A DNA stretch of 64,000 nt from Solimonas sp. K1W22B-7 (lineage in GTDB: Bacteria; Pseudomonadota; Gammaproteobacteria; Nevskiales; Nevskiaceae): contig NZ_CP031704.1 of the NCBI RefSeq assembly GCF_003428335.1, positions 3,348,001 to 3,412,000 of the forward strand. The letters run 5' to 3'. Positions 8,497-17,082 of this stretch are shown here, in pieces (the first letter of the stretch is position 1; each line of letters begins with the position of its first letter). The notes under the pieces were generated by a model. The model saw nothing but the letters and a program-made list of their open reading frames with translations, was not told where the DNA came from and made no database searches. The position numbers were made by a program, and so were the translations under genes.

Positions 8497-10761
8497 CTAC
8501 TTCTCATTGGACTTGTACCCGTAGGAGTAGTAGTAGCCGTACTTACCATAAGCGTAGTAACCGTAGTAGCCACGGCTGCGGCCGACCTGGTTGATGACCA
8601 GCCCGTTGACACGCACACCCACCTGGGCGAGCCGCTTGACGCTTTCGGTGATCTCGCGGCCGGAGTGCTGTGCGGCCTTGAACACCAGCAGCGTGCCACC
8701 GACAACCCGGCCGATGATGCCTGCGTCGGTGACCGCCAGAATCGGTCCAGTATCGACCAGCACCATGTCGGCCTGCGCCTCCGCCTCGGCGATCAGCTGG
8801 ATGAAGCGCGGCGACATCAGCAGTTCCGAGGGATTGGGGGGCACCTCTCCCGTGCTGATGATCGAGAGACCAGAAACGCTGGTGGGCTGGAGAACCTCTT
8901 CGATGCCGGCGCCGAGGACATAGTTGGACAAGCCCTTGCCTCGGTCCAGGCCGTAGTAGTTATGGATCGTGCCGCGGCGAAGATCGGCGTCGATGAGGAT
9001 CACCTTCATCGGCACCTGCGCCAGTACCGCCGCCAGGTTGGCCGTCACGAACGATTTGCCAATACCCGGCGTAGGGCCCGTGAACATGATGCTCTTGCGG
9101 CCCGACTCGAAGACGCTGAAGTGCAATGTCGTGCGCAGGCTGCGGATCGACTCGGCCGCCGGGTCGTGCGGCGAGGTCACGACCAGCAACTGGCCTTCGC
9201 CGCCACTCTTGTCGCGCAGGCGGATCATCTTCTGCTGGGCAGGAGAGTAAGGCACCGTGGCATAAGCCGGAACGCCGGCGAAACGCTCGATTGCCGCAGG
9301 GTCATGCTCGGCCTGGTCCATCAGCTGCATCAGGATCAGCACCATCAGGCCAATCGCCAGTCCGGCGATGACGCCGGCAACGATAGCGAACAGCGGCTGA
9401 GGCTTGAACGGCCCGCCCGGCACCGACGCCTCGTTGATAATGCGTACGTTGCCCAGCGTACCCGCCTCCGCCACTTCAAGCTGCTGCATGTTGTTCAGCA
9501 TGGTGGTATAGAGGCTGGTGTTGACCTCAACCTCACGGCGAAGGCTCAGCAACTCCTGCTGGGTCTCGGGCATCTTTGCGATTGCCTGCTGCACGCGCTC
9601 TGATTGCTCGGAAAGCCGCGCGGACTGAATATCCAGAGCCTTCACCGAAGGGTGAACCGCCGTCAACGTCAGTAACAATTCCGCGCGCTTCTGCAGGACC
9701 TCGTTTCGCTTGCGTTCGATGTCCGCCGACTCGGTGAGGACGAAATCCGTTTCCTTGTCGAGATCGATGGACGAATTGCGCAGACGGTAGCCATTCAACG
9801 CCCCTTCTGCCGCCTCCACCTTCGCCTTGATTCCAGGCAGTTGGGTCTTGAGGAAGGCAAGGGTCTGCGCCGCTTCCGCGGAGCGCCGTTCGACGTTCTG
9901 GCGCAGATAGGCATTCGCAACGGCGTTGGCAAGCGCGGCCGCGCGCGGCCGGTCGCTGTCCTTGGCCGTAATTTCCACCACGCCGCTACCCTTGGGATCC
10001 TCGACTGCATCCAGCGTGCTCTTGAGTCGTCTGATCGCCGACAGCGTACTCAGTTTACGGAGCTGGAAATGCGCGCCTGAGGGGGCTTTCATGTCCGACA
10101 CGAATACTCGCAACTCCCCGCCGGTGACCGGATCGAGCACCGCCGCCGCCGACTTCCCTACTTCGGCCTCCAGAATCACCAACTTCTCGCCCAGCAGGAC
10201 GTTGTACTTGCCCGGCGCCACGACGTGGACCGTGAACGCCCGCTCCAGGTACGGTCTGGGCACGTCGAAAGTCGGAACAGTCAGTTCGGTTGCGCTCCAG
10301 ACATAGCGGCGAAGGCCTGGAACCTGGGCGAATGCGGTGCCAAAAACGCTGTTGCGCCGCGCCAATGCTTCGCCGATCACCGGAAAATGGCGCGGGCTGA
10401 CCACGATGTCCGCTTTCATGTCCGCCACCACACGGCTCAGGACCAGTTGCGAAGTCATGACCTCGATTTCCGCAAGCGTCTGGCCAAAGCCCATGACGCC
10501 CGCTCCCGCGTCGCCATAGGCCATCATCATCGCATTGGACTTGGTCTCGATCATCACCGTGGCGTTCGCCTTGTAGATAGGCTTGGCCAAGTAGAGATAA
10601 ATCCACGCAAGAAACAACCCCGCCAGCAGGAAGAACACCAGCAGCATCCAGTTGGCAAACAGCGTCGCGGCCAGTTCCTTCGGGCCGAAGGACGATTCCT
10701 GCTGCTGGGGAACCGCGAAGGCTGGCTCAGTGATGGGGGTGGGGTCCTGGATCACGCTCAT
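8497..10761 (-). CDS. wzc: Wzc-type polysaccharide co-polymerase/bacterial tyrosine kinase
   Basis: This 754-residue inner-membrane protein has a cytoplasmic N-terminus, one transmembrane helix near residues 38-60, a Wzz-type periplasmic region with long coiled coils, a second helix around 475-500, and a cytoplasmic BY-kinase domain. Walker A is FTGPTPGIGKS, Walker A' is VILIDADLRR and Walker B is MVLVDTGP. The C-terminus is a tyrosine cluster (RGYYGYYAYGKYGYYYSYGY) for autophosphorylation. The protein controls polymer length and export together with a Wzy polymerase and an outer-membrane Wza. No Wza or Wzb gene lies in this window, so they must be elsewhere. The start overlaps the polymerase stop (ATGA). 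Confidence 0.9.
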   Translation of the reverse strand: MSVIQDPTPITEPAFAVPQQQESSFGPKELAATLFANWMLLVFFLLAGLFLAWIYLYLAKPIYKANATVMIETKSNAMMMAYGDAGAGVMGFGQTLAEIEVMTSQLVLSRVVADMKADIVVSPRHFPVIGEALARRNSVFGTAFAQVPGLRRYVWSATELTVPTFDVPRPYLERAFTVHVVAPGKYNVLLGEKLVILEAEVGKSAAAVLDPVTGGELRVFVSDMKAPSGAHFQLRKLSTLSAIRRLKSTLDAVEDPKGSGVVEITAKDSDRPRAAALANAVANAYLRQNVERRSAEAAQTLAFLKTQLPGIKAKVEAAEGALNGYRLRNSSIDLDKETDFVLTESADIERKRNEVLQKRAELLLTLTAVHPSVKALDIQSARLSEQSERVQQAIAKMPETQQELLSLRREVEVNTSLYTTMLNNMQQLEVAEAGTLGNVRIINEASVPGGPFKPQPLFAIVAGVIAGLAIGLMVLILMQLMDQAEHDPAAIERFAGVPAYATVPYSPAQQKMIRLRDKSGGEGQLLVVTSPHDPAAESIRSLRTTLHFSVFESGRKSIMFTGPTPGIGKSFVTANLAAVLAQVPMKVILIDADLRRGTIHNYYGLDRGKGLSNYVLGAGIEEVLQPTSVSGLSIISTGEVPPNPSELLMSPRFIQLIAEAEAQADMVLVDTGPILAVTDAGIIGRVVGGTLLVFKAAQHSGREITESVKRLAQVGVRVNGLVINQVGRSRGYYGYYAYGKYGYYYSYGYKSNEK

Positions 10762-11942
10762 TGGATTGATGGCCTTGGATTGCTGAAAACTTGTTTTGAT
10801 TGCCGCTGGAACTGCAGCACGGCGCCGCCGTAGATCACCAGCATCATCGCAATGACTCCGGCCGAGAAGCGCAGACCGTTGTGCGAAACGCCGTATGCGA
10901 TGGGCGCCAGGGCGCAGAGCTTGAACCCCAGCCCCGGGCCCGCAGACAGCATCAGGTACCACAGCGTGCTGTACAGGATCAAGCCGAAAATGCCGTAGGC
11001 AAACAACAATGTCCCCACGGAGGAATGCAATTCACCGCCCAGCGAAGCCAGTTTTCCGCCATGCCGTCTGTTTTCGCCCTCCCCCGCGCCGAGCAGCAAA
11101 TGCCCGGGATGCTCGACAATGCGGTCGTATCCGCGACCCTCGATCTGGTTGCTGAAAACCGCCGAGGTCTGCTTGTTTCGCGACTGGACTTCTTGTACCA
11201 AGCCGAGGGAGGCGATACCCCCTACGAGGCCAAAGCCGAGGAGAATCATTAGAAGCCCTGAGGAACCGCGTTTCCCGCTGTCCAGCATGGTGGCGAAGAA
11301 GACTACTGCGCAGCATGCAAGGCCCGCCCGGGATACGGTCAGCATGCAGATGAAGCAGGCCACTCCAATGGCCGTCCGGTTCCAGACCAGCGACCCGACA
11401 CCCAACTTGCCCATCATGAAAAAGGCAATGCAGGTGGACAGGCAGAAGAATGCAAGCTGATTGGGATTGTTGAAAAGTCCGCTTTCCCTCGACGCGAGGT
11501 TGACGCCCTTGATCAGCAGCGAGAAAACAATCAGCAGCAGCGCAGCGCTGAACCCCCAGGCGGTGTAGCGCAAGAATGCGCGCAGGTCCGTCAGCACCAT
11601 CGTGTAGATGAAGAAGCAAAGCAAAAGATTGTAAATCTGGAAGGAGGCGTACTGCAGTGGCTTGACGCTGGACAAGACTAAGGACCAGACGGCGTTCACG
11701 ACGCATACATAGAGTGCGAACAACGCAAAGATCGTGCAGATGAAACGCCCCTTCGCAGCCAGGGCGCCACGGAGCTCGACCCAGCCCGGAAACATCGGGG
11801 CGGAGCCGCTCGACCGGCTCATGGCGAACGCACCCACGGCGGTCAAGAAAGCAAAATGTGACGGCTGCATGGTGCCGCTTCCCCAAACGTAGGCAGGAAG
11901 AATGGCCAGATGCAGAGCCCAGAAGAAAAGTGCTGCGTTCAT
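10758..11942 (-). CDS. O-antigen polymerase/ligase-type membrane protein (Wzy/WaaL-like)
   Basis: This 394-residue protein is mostly hydrophobic with about ten predicted membrane helices, beginning MNAALFFWALHLAILPAYVW. A larger loop around residues 250-300 includes EGRGYDRIVEHPGHLLLGAGEGENRRHGGKL-type sequence, as expected for the periplasmic loop of O-antigen ligase/polymerase proteins. Sequence divergence in this family is high, so Wzy and WaaL roles cannot be separated; translational coupling to wzc favours Wzy. It is the first gene of the minus-strand polysaccharide run, so the operon promoter should lie in the 600-base region at 11943-12542. Confidence 0.75.
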   Translation of the reverse strand: MNAALFFWALHLAILPAYVWGSGTMQPSHFAFLTAVGAFAMSRSSGSAPMFPGWVELRGALAAKGRFICTIFALFALYVCVVNAVWSLVLSSVKPLQYASFQIYNLLLCFFIYTMVLTDLRAFLRYTAWGFSAALLLIVFSLLIKGVNLASRESGLFNNPNQLAFFCLSTCIAFFMMGKLGVGSLVWNRTAIGVACFICMLTVSRAGLACCAVVFFATMLDSGKRGSSGLLMILLGFGLVGGIASLGLVQEVQSRNKQTSAVFSNQIEGRGYDRIVEHPGHLLLGAGEGENRRHGGKLASLGGELHSSVGTLLFAYGIFGLILYSTLWYLMLSAGPGLGFKLCALAPIAYGVSHNGLRFSAGVIAMMLVIYGGAVLQFQRQSKQVFSNPRPSIQ

Positions 11943-12542
11943 GACTTACCGGCGACGGATAGTGCTTATGGCAGCGGCGCAATCAGCCCGGCAGGCGGCG
12001 AAGGCAATAGCCCCGGACGACGGCGCCCCAGGGGAGGCCGCGCTCCAGGTCACAATTTGAGCTGTTGCTGACATGAAAACAGGTTTCACAGGGTGCTGAC
12101 AGAATTTTAAGTTTTTTGCGCTGCACTAAACTGCCCCCGAACGAGGGGGCTCCGGGGCCCGCACCGGACTCCCTTGAGCGCCCGGATACACCAATCGCCG
12201 CTCTCCCCTAGCAGGGATTACCCACCCTGGCGAACGACACCCGGCGTTGGGGCCGCAAGTGTAGCCAAGACCAGCTACACAAACCGCGTTGCAGTTCACG
12301 CTACTCCGCGCCTGCCGCCGATACTGACTGAACCCCTCGTATCCGGGGTTTCCACCCCTGAGGTTCCTGTTAGTATTTCAACCACTTACCCGGCGCCGGT
12401 CCAAGCCCGCGTTGGAAAGCGCCTCGGCACGGCATTGCCCCCGCGTCCAGAAGCGCCCTCACCCGTGAAAATTCAGCCGTGGCTTCATGCGCGGCGCAGT
12501 CTAACGCTTTATAGCAAACGATATCAGGCCCTATCTGCCCCG
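11943..12542. promoter_or_regulatory. 600-base divergent intergenic region of the polysaccharide locus
   Basis: No convincing gene is seen. The plus-strand frame is open from 12174, but the translation is Pro/Ser/Thr-rich and unlike any acyltransferase N-terminus. An AT-rich patch at about 12085-12130 (ACAGAATTTTAAGTTTTTTG) is the most promoter-like segment and could serve the minus-strand operon. A CCCCC/GGGGG hairpin lies just beyond it near 12135-12150, and an AACCCC/GGGGTT hairpin near 12330-12350. No JUMPstart/ops element was found. Exact -35/-10 boxes are not clear. Confidence 0.35.
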
Positions 12543-13601
12543 ATGAGTACCCGCCATCTCGATTCCCGCCAGGAACTGATCAGCATCCAGTTGCTGCGCG
12601 CCCTAGCCTCCATCCTGGTCCTGCTGGCCCACCTCCAGATCAAGGAGAGACAGTACGGCGACGCCGGCGCACTGATCTGGCAAAACTTCGAGATCGGCGC
12701 CATCGGCGTCGACATATTTTTCGTTTTGAGCGGTTTCATCATCTACTACGTCGCCGGGGCCAGCCAGCGCAACTTAAGCGCGGCGGGAACCTTCCTGCGC
12801 CATCGCTTCGTCCGCGTACTGCCGATCTACTGGACCCTGACCGCGGTCGCCCTGCTGGTGTTCCTGCTGCGCCCGGACCTGGTCAACAAGAGCGGGGTCG
12901 GCCGCACCACGGACATCGCCGCCTCCTTCCTGCTCTACCCCACCAACGACAAGCTGCTGATCCAGAACGGCTGGACCCTGTCCTACGAATTCTTCTTTTA
13001 TTTCAGCTTCTTCTTCGCGATCGTGGCCTTCCGCCCCGCGATCCGGGCCTGGGTCGTGGCCGGCGCCGCCTTCATCTGCGCCGCGCTCGGCATGTGGCTG
13101 CAGCCTGAGGGCCTGCTGGCGCGTTTCGCCACCAACTCGCTGATCCTGGAATTCGGCTACGGGGTGGTCATTGGCGCCCTGCTCAGCGGTCGGCGCGATC
13201 GCAGCCGCGGCGAGGAAATCAGTGGCGCCCTGGTTTTCGTCGCGGGCGCAGTCGCCATCGCCTGGGTTGCCAGCCTGCCCGGCGCGCTGCCGCTGCCGCG
13301 CGGCCTGTGCTACGGCATCCCGTCAGCAATGCTGGTGTGGGGGGCGCTCTGCCTGGAACGGCGCCTGGGCCTGCTCGCCCGCTTCAAGATCCTTGGCGAC
13401 AGTTCCTACAGCCTGTACCTGCTGCACGTCATGTCGCTGCCGGCGCTGGGCATGGTCTGGAGGAAGATCGGCTTCGGCGGGGCCGCCGGCAATTTCACGC
13501 TGCTGCTGTTCCTGTTCGTCGGCAGCATCGTCTCCAGCATCGTCCTGTACCGCTGGGTGGAAGTGCCATTGACCCGGACCCTGCGGCGCCGCTTCGGCTG
13601 A
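12543..13601 (+). CDS. Acyltransferase-3 family membrane protein
   Basis: This 352-residue protein has about ten membrane helices. The family start is clear: ISIQLLRALASILVLLAHLQ with the conserved R-A and H, followed by GAIGVDIFFVLSGFIIYY and FLRHRFVRVLPIYW. It has no SGNH tail, unlike the acyltransferase at 5178-7178. It probably O-acylates the surface polysaccharide or another exported glycan. The ATG at 12543 lacks a clear Shine-Dalgarno sequence; a GTG at 12462 in the same frame is an alternative. It is transcribed away from the main operon and is convergent with the CapD-like gene. Confidence 0.82.
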   Translation: MSTRHLDSRQELISIQLLRALASILVLLAHLQIKERQYGDAGALIWQNFEIGAIGVDIFFVLSGFIIYYVAGASQRNLSAAGTFLRHRFVRVLPIYWTLTAVALLVFLLRPDLVNKSGVGRTTDIAASFLLYPTNDKLLIQNGWTLSYEFFFYFSFFFAIVAFRPAIRAWVVAGAAFICAALGMWLQPEGLLARFATNSLILEFGYGVVIGALLSGRRDRSRGEEISGALVFVAGAVAIAWVASLPGALPLPRGLCYGIPSAMLVWGALCLERRLGLLARFKILGDSSYSLYLLHVMSLPALGMVWRKIGFGGAAGNFTLLLFLFVGSIVSSIVLYRWVEVPLTRTLRRRFG

Positions 13602-13788
13602 GAACCCGGGCGCAAGGCCGGGCAGCGATCCACCGGCAGACGGCGGGCACCGCGGTTCATCCAGGCGGCAGACCCGGTCAGTCAGGGATAAACAGCGGAA
13701 GGCTTCAGGCAGGTTGCGATCAGTCGCCCGGGCTGCGGGTTGCCGACTGAACCCCGGCAAGCAAGGGCGTCAAGGCGCCCTCGCCCTT

Positions 13789-15815
13789 TCAACTGGACGA
13801 GGCGCTCATCAGTCCGCCGTCGGCGATCGGGGTCGGCACCAAGTGCTTGGAAGGTTTCTGCGCCGGCCGGCGGATCGGAACCGCCTGCGATTCCGGCGGG
13901 GCGGGTTCGGCCAGGGGCTGTACCACCGGCTGCATGGTCGGGACGTATCCGCAGACCAGGGTGGTCAGCAGGGTCAGCACCTGCTGCGGCCTCTCGGCAC
14001 TCACCGCGTCAGACATAGACACGAGGATAGGCGTCAGTTCGGCCTGCGTCAGGCAGGGCTCCTGAGCCTTCTGGATGCGCGGATGCGAGGTCGGCTCGGC
14101 GCTGGCGTCGATCAGCAACTCCTCGTAAAGCTTCTCGCCGGCGCGCAGGCCGGTATAGACGACCTCGATGTCGCCCTCCCCGGCGGCATCTTCCTTGGGA
14201 CGATAGCCGGACAGGTGAATCATCTTGCGCGCCAAGTCCGAAATACGGACCGGCTCGCCCATGTCGAGCACGAAGATGTCGCCACGGCTCCCCATGGCGC
14301 CGGCCTGGATCACCAGCTGCGCGGCTTCGGGGATGGTCATGAAGTAGCGCGTCACTTCCGGATGGGTGACGGTAACCGGCCCCCCCTTGCGGATCTGCTC
14401 GCGGAACAACGGCACCACCGACCCTGAAGAGGCCAGCACGTTGCCGAAGCGCACCATCGACATTCTCATCTCGGGCGCGGCATGAGCCGCAGCCTGCACG
14501 ATCAGTTCCTGCACACGCTTGGTCGCACCCATGACGCTGGTCGGGCGCACGGCCTTGTCGGAGGACACGAGTACGAAATTGTCCAGACGGCAGTGAACGG
14601 CGGCATCGACCACCACCCGGGTTCCCAGGATGTTGTTCTGCGCACCTGCCAGCACGTTCTGTTCCACCAGCGGCACATGTTTGTAGGCCGCCGCGTGGTA
14701 GACCGTCTGCACGGCATGGCGCAGCATCGCGCGTTCCACGCCGAGCTTGTCAAGGACGGTGCCCAGCACCGCGACTATTTCAGTAGAAATCTCGGACCTT
14801 GCACGCAAATCCTGCAACTCGCGCTCGATCTGGTAGAGCGCGATTTCAGACATTTCGAACAAGACTAGGCGCCGGGCGCCGCGCATCAGCACCTGACGGG
14901 CGAGCTCCGATCCAATGGAACCGCCGGCACCGGTGATCAGTACGCTCTTGTCCTTGATGAAGGCATCCATCAGGTGGGTGTCGGGGCACACCGGCTCGCG
15001 ACCGAGCAGGTCCTCAACCTGTACGTCGCGCAGTTCGCCGACCTGCCTGCTGCCGCAGGCCAGTTCGTCCAGGCCCGGCATCACCATGACTTTAACCGAG
15101 AGCGATTCCAGCCCGCGGACGATGTCGGCACGGCGGTGCATGGAGGCGGATGGCATGGCCAGCAGGACGCGCGTGAACTTCAGGCGCTCGCGAAGCACCG
15201 CCAGGTTGTCCGGAGAATGGACGCGCAAGCCGGCAGCCAGACGGCCCTGCAGGTCCTTTCGGTCGTCCACCAGGCCAACCGGCCAATACTGGCCGGACGC
15301 TGTCAGGGCGGCGGCCAGCTGCGTGCCGGCACGGCCTGCCCCATAAATCAGCACTCGCTCGGACTGCAGGCCGTGGGTCACGGGCCGCAGCAGGGCGCTG
15401 GCGGTAAAACGCAGCCAGGCCAACGACAGGAATACCACCACCCCTGCAGGATCAGCATGTTCCAGTAATGCAACAGGGAGGAGCTGAACATCTGCAGCAG
15501 ACCCAGGGCGACGATACCCAGGGCAGTCCCGAGCAGGACGCGGAACAGCTGGCTGCTGCTCCAGAAGCGCATCATCACGTCGTAGGTGCCGGCCATATGC
15601 AGTGCGGGCAGGACAAACAGCGGGGCCGGCAGGATGAAGCTGATCAGCAGGTCACCCGAGAGGATGGGCTGGCGCAGGAACAGGGCGAAGAGCAGGTAGC
15701 TCGCGGTGAGGACGACCATGAGGTCCGCCGCCAGCGCAATAAGACGCTTGCGAATGGAGGACAGTCCAACCAACGACGCCGCGAGGCGCGCCCCAACTTC
15801 TCTGGTAAGCGGCAT
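13789..15815 (-). pseudogene. CapD/WbpM-type UDP-sugar 4,6-dehydratase/epimerase, one-base frameshift
   Basis: The gene starts at ATG 15815 and encodes four N-terminal membrane helices, then shifts frame near 15441 into a long frame ending at 13789. That frame holds a first Rossmann-like segment (VLIYGAGRAGTQ) and the catalytic dehydratase domain (VLITGAGGSIGSELARQ, YHAAAYKHVPLVE, FVLVSSDKAVRPTSVMGATK). Adding one G to the GGGG run (CCCC at 15441-15444 on the plus strand) joins the frames through MLILQG-VVVFLSLAWLR into a protein of about 675 residues, normal for the family plus a Pro/Ala-rich tail. Such enzymes make UDP-4-keto-6-deoxy sugars for O-antigen. The break is either a sequencing error or a real recent inactivation; the rest of the gene is intact. 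Confidence 0.8.
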
Positions 15816-16053
15816 TTATTAGCCCTTCAATACCCGTCTATTGTCCACCGGCAGCGGTCCAGCGTCTGCGCGCCAAGTCACACCAGGACCCTGGTTTTGC
15901 GCCAACCGCGACAATAGGCAAGATATTCATGACAATTGATACAGAATCCAAAATCCCAACGTCAACGAGAGGATACCCCTGCATTTGCCCTGGACCGGTC
16001 CGCTTGTCGGATACCAAACAAGAATCGGGCCAACCTTGGCGGATACAAGCACT

Positions 16054-16066
16054 GCTGCATTGCAGC
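16054..16066. promoter_or_regulatory. CTGC-ATT-GCAG palindrome in the capD-secF gap
   Basis: GCTGCATTGCAGC is a perfect palindrome around one central base. It lies about 240 bases upstream of the CapD-like start, in a 313-base stretch (15816-16128) with no gene. Two similar palindromes precede the small secreted gene at 36150. The pattern fits the CTGC-N3-GCAG type reported for PhaR-like regulators; binding here is inference. The remainder of this gap holds only an AT-richer segment that may contain the capD promoter and a CCCCC/GGGGG hairpin at 16114-16128. Confidence 0.35.
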
Positions 16067-16113
16067 GAAATCTTTTCAATCAGCAGACTACGCCAATTCC
16101 TTAGAGCGTGTTG

Positions 16114-16128
16114 CCCCCTGTTTGGGGG
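16114..16128 (-). terminator. Possible terminator hairpin after secF
   Basis: CCCCC-TGTTT-GGGGG lies directly after the secF stop codon. The stem is strong but no T-run follows it, so it may be a mRNA-stabilising or weak terminator hairpin. Confidence 0.35.
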
Positions 16129-17061
16129 TCAGGGCATTTCGTCGATTTCTTTCTCTGCGGGCGGCAACAGGTCCTCTCGGGACACCCCCAGGGCGACCGC
16201 CAGGTTGGTCGAAACATAGATCGAGGAATAGGTCGCCACGATCACGCCCACGATCAGGGCCACCGAGAAGCTGTGGACGCTCTGGCCGCCAAGGGTGAAC
16301 AGGGCCGTCAGCACCAGCAGGGTCGTGAAGTGGGTGATGACCGAGCGCAGCAGGGTCTGGTTGACCGACAGGTTGACCACGTCCAGCACCGAGGAACGGC
16401 GCTCGGCGATCAGGTTCTCGCGGATACGGTCGAAAATGACGATGGTTTCATTGTTCGAGTAGCCGATCAGGGCCAGGATCGCGGCCAGGGTGGTGATGTC
16501 GAACTCCACCCAGAACAGCGACAGGAAGCCTACCGCCATGACCACGTCGTGGACCAGGGCGGCAATGGCGCCCAGGGCGAACTTCCCCTCGAAGCGGAAC
16601 GCGATGTAGAGCGCGATGCCGACGAAGGCAAAGAGCAGTGCCAGCGAGCCCTTTTGCGTCAGTTCGTCGCCGATCTGGGGACCGACGAACTCGATGCGGC
16701 GCAGCTCGGGGGCCTTTTCGGCACCCACGGCCAGGGCATGCAGGATCTGGCTGCTGACCTGGGCCGAGCTGGCGTTCTCGGCCGGCGGCAGGCGGATCAT
16801 CACCGACGAGGCGCTGCCGAAGTGCTGGACCACGGCCCGTTCGTAGCCCCCCTCGTGCAGCTGCTCGCGCACGATGTCGAGCTGCACCGCCTGGGGATAG
16901 CCCACTTCCACCAGCACACCACCGGTGAAGTCGATGCCGAGGTTGAGGCCGCGCACCAGGACCAGGGCGATGGACAGCACCGTCAGTGCCGCGGAGATGA
17001 TCAGGCCAAGCTTGCGCTGGGCCATGAAGTTGATGTTGGGAACGCCGGAAAAAATCTTCAT
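16129..17061 (-). CDS. secF: Protein translocase subunit SecF
   Basis: This 310-residue inner-membrane protein has six expected helices. The N-terminal helix is followed by GIDFTGGVLVEVGYP, the signature of the first periplasmic domain. Later come LVHDVVMAVGFLSLFWVEFD and GYSNNETIVIFDRIRENL, the conserved SecD/SecF transmembrane motif. With SecD and YajC it uses the proton gradient to drive the late steps of Sec-dependent export. It begins 21 bases after secD and is the last gene of the yajC-secD-secF unit. Confidence 0.97.
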   Translation of the reverse strand: MKIFSGVPNINFMAQRKLGLIISAALTVLSIALVLVRGLNLGIDFTGGVLVEVGYPQAVQLDIVREQLHEGGYERAVVQHFGSASSVMIRLPPAENASSAQVSSQILHALAVGAEKAPELRRIEFVGPQIGDELTQKGSLALLFAFVGIALYIAFRFEGKFALGAIAALVHDVVMAVGFLSLFWVEFDITTLAAILALIGYSNNETIVIFDRIRENLIAERRSSVLDVVNLSVNQTLLRSVITHFTTLLVLTALFTLGGQSVHSFSVALIVGVIVATYSSIYVSTNLAVALGVSREDLLPPAEKEIDEMP

Positions 17062-17082
17062 GTTCAGTCTCTTACGTTCTTC

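Noticed and set aside
12174-12542. N-terminal extension of the acyltransferase frame
   Set aside because: The 123 extra codons give a Pro/Ser/Thr-rich, non-conserved sequence, and the membrane-domain start is at 12543. It is more likely regulatory DNA.
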